From: Warburgia ugandensis
Taxonomy: Eukaryota; Streptophyta; Magnoliopsida; Canellales; Canellaceae
NCBI GenBank assembly: GCA_035236585.1
Contig: CP141130.1
Location: 79,369,944 to 79,433,943, forward strand
Length of the DNA: 64,000 nt
Direction of reading: 5' to 3'
The stretch's first letter is position 1; every line of letters begins with the position of its first letter. The notes under the pieces are model-generated. The model saw only the letters and a list, made by a program, of their open reading frames with translations. It was not told the DNA's origin and made no database searches. A program made the translations under genes and the position numbers. Positions 58,240 to 64,000 of the stretch are shown here, piece after piece.

Positions 58240-61200
58240 TACTATGTGCCTTTTCTTAGTACATTGCTAATGTCAAGCCCACAAAATTTACCATTTTACT
58301 TACGATTTTATCTCAAATAGTTTCCTACTAGTAAAAGAGTCTAACTCCTATCTCTTACACTAAGTAAAAGACTTCTTAACACAAAGGGGCTCTTCCGAAT
58401 TTGTTTTTCCTTCTCTCCCTTTTACGGTACTAAAATTTTCAACGCGTTTTCCTCCCCTCTACAATTTCAACTTTTCTCCAGATTCTGCGTGCATTTTTAC
58501 CAATAAATCAGAAACTATTCCGAGTTTCATCAAGTTCTCCTCTATTTCACTAAGCCCATGCATTAATGTATTATCTTTGTATGTTGTGAAACAATTCATT
58601 CTGGACTTTCTTCAAATTCCAAAGGAAAACTCTGATTCTACAACGTAAGATATGAGAATCACGTTCCAAATAATTATTTTCCCTCTATTTATAGATATGA
58701 AGTAGATTTTTGATTCAGTGAGCACTAACTATTCCAAATCAAAGGAGGCATTAAGAAAGCTTTCCTTTTCATGGTTGTTTTTCTTCAAAGAAAACTTTGC
58801 TTTTATTATGTTAAATGTAAATCATTCACGGTTCATTTTCAGCCAAACTATAATGTTAGACAATTAATCCATATTGGGTTGGGCGGGTGATTTGGATTTT
58901 CTCTTATGGATATTAGAGAATAAAAAACAAAAGAATTCTTTTTCCAACCTTGCTAAGAATATTGTTTAAGGCAAAAGATGTCTGCCAATTATTTCCTTTT
59001 GTTTAATGATTGATAGTCTTACTTTAATTACATTTAAAAATTTAAGCTAATTTGCATATCATTTGGTTATTTCCATATTATAGACAGCAGATTTTGACTC
59101 AACCTTAACCACCACTAGCCAAAACAAAAGTCCCCTATGATGGTCTCCATTTACTACTCCACACTTTATTTATTTAGAGCTCCAAAGGAAATTCATCTAA
59201 AAGACCTTGTAATGTCAAGAGTATGAAAAATATTGAACAAAGAAAGAATTAATGATCATGCATCCGTATGATATAAGTTTACATGATCGCATGACCCTTG
59301 TCTTGTGAACTATAACACAAGGATAGGCATTCCTTCTGGAATAGTCCATGTTTGGGTCGAATGAACTTAATTTAAGGCGGATAATGTGGTTAGTAATTAT
59401 AAAATTTTAAATAAAAATATTTTAAAAATTTATTATTATTATAAAAAATGAGATAATTTTCAAACTCAGCAAAGAGTGGATGAGTCATCCATACAAAATG
59501 TAAACTTGCCCAAACCACTTTGACTTGGACCCTTTTTACTTTAGAGTGGTGTTTCTGATACTATGCTGCATGTAAACTAAAAGTTTTATATCACCAAGAA
59601 TAAATGAAATATTATTAAAAAATTCACTAAAGTTCTTTTGAGTCATCCATAAGTTGCTTCGACTTAACTTGCTTCACTTTTGAGTGTATTCAAGTTTTTA
59701 AACTATGGGTAAAATGGAAAGATGATATAAATTACGATCAATCAGTGAGATTGATTGGCGTTGAGTAAAAGGAAATGTGAGGTTTTAAAGGATTAAAATA
59801 GAGAACCAGTTATGATTCGGTATTTTCCTTTGACAAAATGAACGGCAGATTACCATTACTGAAACAAATGCTTTTAGTGCATGGACAACGGAAGGAACAT
59901 GCACCAGCGACGAAAGCACTCTCTTAGGCCGATATTGACAATGCAGAGTAATGCAAACAGCGGAGTGAATGAGATTAGACAACTTAGTAATCCTAGCATT
60001 GGTCATTGAGACAGCCAATGTTATGCAAACTAACTTTAATGTAGAAGTTGATAAATTTATGGCACGTTTATTACTTGGTCTTATACATACTTTGAACTAT
60101 AACATATGATCTATGTCCTGTTTAATTGAATTAGATCTTTGGGATTCTTACACCTTCATCATTATTATTAGAGAAATTCTAAATTAGCCACAACACAATC
60201 TCACTCGTTCATCTCATTGCCCCAGCTTTGAATGTCTAGCACTAAAAAAACCTATGGAAACGATAACTCTACACCTTACTAGCTGTGCTACAAAATGGAG
60301 AGACTAGAAACTAGTAAAAACCTAAACCTGGGTCAAACTTTAATCCGTAATTTTTTTAATTTTATTTTTTACCTATTAAACATCTAAAAGTTAGAGCAAT
60401 GATGCAAATGTGGTCAGTCGGATGTGCCTCCTTTACTTTAGCTTAGCATTCCTCTTATTCTTCTTAGCCTGATTACACATACATGGCACAAGTGTATAAG
60501 TGTAAGTGGGTGCAAACTATTGAGAACTGGACCTTAAACCTAAGCTTAATCTTAGTGATTAAAGATCCTAATCAATTAACTAGACACTAGAAGTATACAA
60601 GTTAAAGTTGGTTATAATTCTAATTCAACAGTGTAAGAATTTCTTCAAATCAGCTTCCATATTTATGTTGTACCAACCTCCGATAAAGATTTCCATTAAT
60701 TGTTCCAGGCAGCGTTACACGTATCAGTCGTAGACATCGTTAGAGTACTAAAAGCCGAACATAATAAGTTGATAATTAAGGGTGAGCACATGAAGTGACT
60801 GACCATGGATTCTTTCCAAGGTTACACCCACCGACCTTCTCATGGACCTTCACTTGCTACGTGTACGTTTGTTGTTTTTGTCTACAGGCTACGGTTCTAC
60901 GACGACAAGCAGTTGATTCACGGTTTGCGGTTCAGATCACAAATAATGAAGTTGGGAGTATCAGCGTCTGAAATACAAGTGCGGCTAACTTCTCTAATGA
61001 TCCACGCCGTCTATTTGATATCCCATGCTGTAGATGAGACTTTCACAAAAAATGGAACGCATCTGACTACTCTAAGTTCTCTGATTAATTGGTGGTCGTA
61101 AAATGAGCATTCAGAAAATGAAACAAGTAGTACCTCGAATTCATCAACAAGCCTCTTCAAAGGCCTGTAATTGTCTAGCAGTTAGGTTTACTCATAGCAA

Positions 61201-63240
61201 CATTAATGATATATTGGATCATTGAACAAGCATGTCCTACTAGTACTTGTTGCCGGCTCATATATTCCCAGTGAAAACATGTTCATTATTTAACAGTACG
61301 ATAATCTTACAGCCAGACCCGCATAAACACACACACCCACACTTCCTTAGTTATATCCAGTCTAATACATTTTAGGCCAAGGATGGTACCGTTTCTCAAT
61401 GTATGCGGGCTTAGCTCTCTCTTCTTTTGAGTGATCCAATCTGTTTACGTGTTCGCCACCCTCCAAAATGGTGGGTACCAAAAATCTGATCTTTGGGCGA
61501 CCTATAAACGAGCCTTTTGTCACTAGAAAATAGATGGCAAAAGTAGAAAAGCTCTCTCCTTAAATACCTTCCATCTCTCAACCATAAAAGGTCCAGGGAG
61601 AAGGCCCTTGGAGATCCCCAAAATATGAGAATTTTGATAAAACCTATCTTGGAGATGGCAAATTGGATCACTTAAAAATAGGACGAGAAGGGTTGGTGCA
61701 CATGAGAGAGACCATATCCATTAGTACCACATAATTTACGGAATCACCCCTCCCTCCCTCCCTCCCTCTCCACATCATGGGCCAGTTTAATAGATTGATT
61801 GTTTCTGATTAAAGAAAAGGGAAGTTGTAAAAATCTTTAGCCATTTTTGTCCATCTTGATGGAGGATAGAAATTTAGAGACGAGATGAAAAGGAACAACT
61901 GACTGCCTAAACCCCACAAATATAAACAGTGTCCTAGTAAGCATTTACCTTATGTAATGCAGTGGTGGTTGGTGGTTGATGGAGCCAGATTTTGGTAAAT
62001 ATAATAAGATGTGGATATCTTTGGAGACATTAAGAAACCTCTGTAAGTAAAGTCTTAGTGTAATTTGCAAATGTAAGTAGCTAGGTTTGTCATTTTCCCT
62101 TTCAGTTTATGGGAACAGCTTAGCTGATGTTAGGTTGTTAGCCTCTTTCCAAACAACCAATTTCCCCTCTACCCCATTTCATGTAGATAGATCAGATCCG
62201 TTGATCTAACAGACAACCAAGTTGACCGTTCGATCCAGCTCTGTTTAGTTTTCTATCACGAAAATTAGAATCCTCTATCTTTGTAGACGCTGATTTAATG
62301 GATCCAATCTTCAGCCTCGGACCAGGGTCATAATTATGTATGAGACCAACAATCTGGATTGTTCATTCATTCAAGTCTTAGTTGTAACCCAACAACATCG
62401 TCACTTTGTAAGCCATAGTTTATTACTGCTGAAGACGAAACGAGACCCACATAGATGCTAATATACGGTCTAGTCTAATGAACAAGTTTGGCCTCCATGA
62501 GGAACTTTATATGTAATTGAGGTCAGAGATCTTGTAGATCATCAGGAGTTGATCCCCATGCTTCTTGTGATCTCTTGCTGAAGGGTCCCATCTGTAGGAT
62601 GAAATCCGAACAAAAATCAATGGGTTTGGTCCCTTCTCAGATCACGAATGTAACTAGGATCATTTGGTCGTAAAACCATGGAAACTAGATGATCCACTGG
62701 CAAAACCGTTCGATTAACAAACACCATCCGACGATTCTAAGGCGTTCAGTCATGAAGACTGTTTAGAGTTCCGTAAGGAGAAGCTAGTTTTAATAGACAC
62801 TATCTAGTGAATAGAGTGTTTGTAGGACCCAAACATGATTTATCATCTAAACTAACAATCAAAGATCGGCCCCACACACGAGTAAGTGTACATTCCAATT
62901 TAGACTGTAGATTTGGAAGCACCTTAGAGGAGCCCATTCAAAGACAACTTCTAACGAGAATCGACAGATCGAGAGGCCAGGATCATTGATCGAGGTAAAA
63001 TAAGAAGTTGGACCATCCTGATCTTAACCATCGGAATAACAGACTCGATAACCACTCAGGTCCCACATGTGGGCCCAGAAAGAGACTGTTAGGACGGAAC
63101 TAAACATCCACAAGTCTTGGTCTATTCCCGAAGTAAAATTCACAACTTGCATGTGATCCGATAGTCGTGCTAATCATGTATTTTGGAATAATCACTACCA
63201 CCAATTAACCAAACCCCAATAGTAACAAATTCCAGCACCT
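58240..63240. other. Long gene-free stretch
   Basis: Frames of 60-98 codons (for example 60805-61101 plus, 61411-61671 minus) have no recognised domains. A CCCT run lies at about 61748-61768. I see no named transposon here, although worn ones may exist. Confidence 0.45.
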
Positions 63241-63306
63241 CCTTTATTAAATACTCCCAACATCTTTTGCAACGTTCTGTCACTGTCTATTTATGAAAAC
63301 CCAAAA

Positions 63307-63313
63307 TATAAAA
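63307..63313 (+). promoter_or_regulatory. Possible TATA box of the small basic-protein gene
   Basis: TATAAAA lies 109 bp before the ATG at 63416. Confidence 0.45.
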
Positions 63314-63415
63314 CCCCATCAATGGAATTGGATTCCCGTGGAAGAACAACAATCTAATCTTTCCTTCATTCACACCCCCATCTTTGTTTCTCTCCATTTC
63401 CCCTCATACACAGCC

Positions 63416-63802
63416 ATGTCCATTGACATGGATTCAACCAAGTTCTCGTACCAGAGGCTGAGAAACTTCAATGGTCTTGAAGAAGAAGAACAGGAACATA
63501 TTAAGCCAGTGGGAATTTGTAGAACAAGAAGCGGGTGGAAGCTGAAGAGGGGTTTTAGAAGGAAAAGAACCAGGATTAGTATTCCAAGTTTGAGGAGGTT
63601 TATTAAGAGGAGAGCTAGATTATTTTCTCCTGCTAGAGTTTCTTGGGTGAAAGTTTGGAAGATGTTGAAGGAAAGTAGAGCACATTTTGGGGATCTTTTT
63701 GCAGGGAATTATATGCCGATGCACCTAAGTCCTTTTGGAATTTCAGATAAGTCTTTTGTGGGTTATGACCAATACAGGTACCCAGTTAAAAATATTGCTT
63801 GA
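63416..63802 (+). CDS. Small basic plant protein of unknown function
   Basis: 128 aa, one exon, starting MSIDMDSTKFSYQRLRN. An acidic patch (LEEEEQEH, residues 23-30) is followed by a strongly basic middle (about residues 37-72, with LKRGFRRKRTR and RRFIKRRARL) and a conserved-looking end VSWVKVWKMLKESRAHFGDL, then FAGNYM. I recall similar angiosperm proteins with a W.KV..RLKESQ.H..DLFAGNY ending, annotated only as hypothetical; no function is known to me. No signal peptide or membrane helix. The frame is open back to an ATG at 63293, but that region holds TATAAAA and reads as promoter and leader, so 63416 is preferred. The basic middle could bind nucleic acid or act as a nuclear signal; this is inference. 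Confidence 0.75.
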   Translation: MSIDMDSTKFSYQRLRNFNGLEEEEQEHIKPVGICRTRSGWKLKRGFRRKRTRISIPSLRRFIKRRARLFSPARVSWVKVWKMLKESRAHFGDLFAGNYMPMHLSPFGISDKSFVGYDQYRYPVKNIA

Positions 63803-64000
63803 ATTCTCTTCTGTAATTTCTTCTCTTTTCCGAAGAGATTTGAAGAGGAAGATATATGTAAATGAGACTATTTTATTCTTAATTAATGTGCATTCTGGTT
63901 TCGATAAGATCTGTTTTTCTCGTTAAGTTCATGTTCCAGTTAACAGTATTATTCTGGTTATAACCAAAGAGAAAATAAGAATATCCTTTTGTTTCTGTAT
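63803..64000. other. 3' flank of the small gene
   Basis: T-rich, likely 3' UTR. No further gene before the window ends. Confidence 0.5.

Noticed and set aside
1..64000. CRISPR arrays, operons, phage or bacterial defence systems
   Set aside because: The sequence is nuclear plant DNA; the tandem arrays seen lack the regular repeat-spacer form.

Overview
This is a nuclear plant (angiosperm) window, AT-rich and dominated by old transposable elements. Evidence: spliceosomal introns, plant-specific gene families (RGLG E3 ligase, glyoxal oxidase-like GLOX, early nodulin-like phytocyanin), a dozen copies of the plant tRNA-derived Au SINE, plant LINEs, Mutator-like and LTR-retrotransposon remnants, and long (GA)n and (TA)n microsatellites. 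A magnoliid or other non-grass lineage would fit my impression, but I cannot prove it.

Layout: 1-915 holds the decayed N-terminal part of a MULE transposase. About 924-3315 looks like a reverse-strand LTR whose terminal part is duplicated. 4017-7670 holds one Au SINE, then a second Au SINE split by a 2.97-kb solo LTR. 7850-9500 is a decayed L1-type LINE 3' half with an RNase H region. 9600-9840 is an array of about 52 bp. 11722-15770 is a third large LTR. 16.0-16.9 kb is a duplicated promoter-like block with a repeating CTTTGAGA motif. 21.0-22.5 kb is a broken early nodulin-like gene next to a Harbinger-type MITE, each hit by an Au SINE. 23.2-24.8 kb is a deleted LTR retrotransposon.

28.1-40.2 kb is the first intact gene, a RING ubiquitin ligase of the RGLG family with 11 coding exons. 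Its introns have collected duplications, an Au SINE and a TIR transposon. Then come an RTE-type LINE on the minus strand (41.3-42.4 kb), a frameshifted WAPL cohesin-release gene copy on the minus strand (43.9-45.2 kb), a SINE dimer (46.0-46.4 kb), a second solo LTR of the 4.6-kb family (47.9-50.3 kb) and a long inverted-repeat element (50.5-51.1 kb). 53.0-54.7 kb is an intact, intronless GLOX-like copper-radical oxidase. From 55 to 63.2 kb I see mostly gene-free DNA with SINEs and microsatellites. 63.4-63.8 kb is a small intact basic-protein gene of unknown function.

The three intact genes show no pathway link; this is ordinary plant gene spacing in a repeat-rich region. The most informative signals are in the repeats: nested insertions with clear target-site duplications, a hairpin whose stem is kept by different bases in related LTRs, and a SINE that now supplies the end of a cupredoxin-like reading frame.
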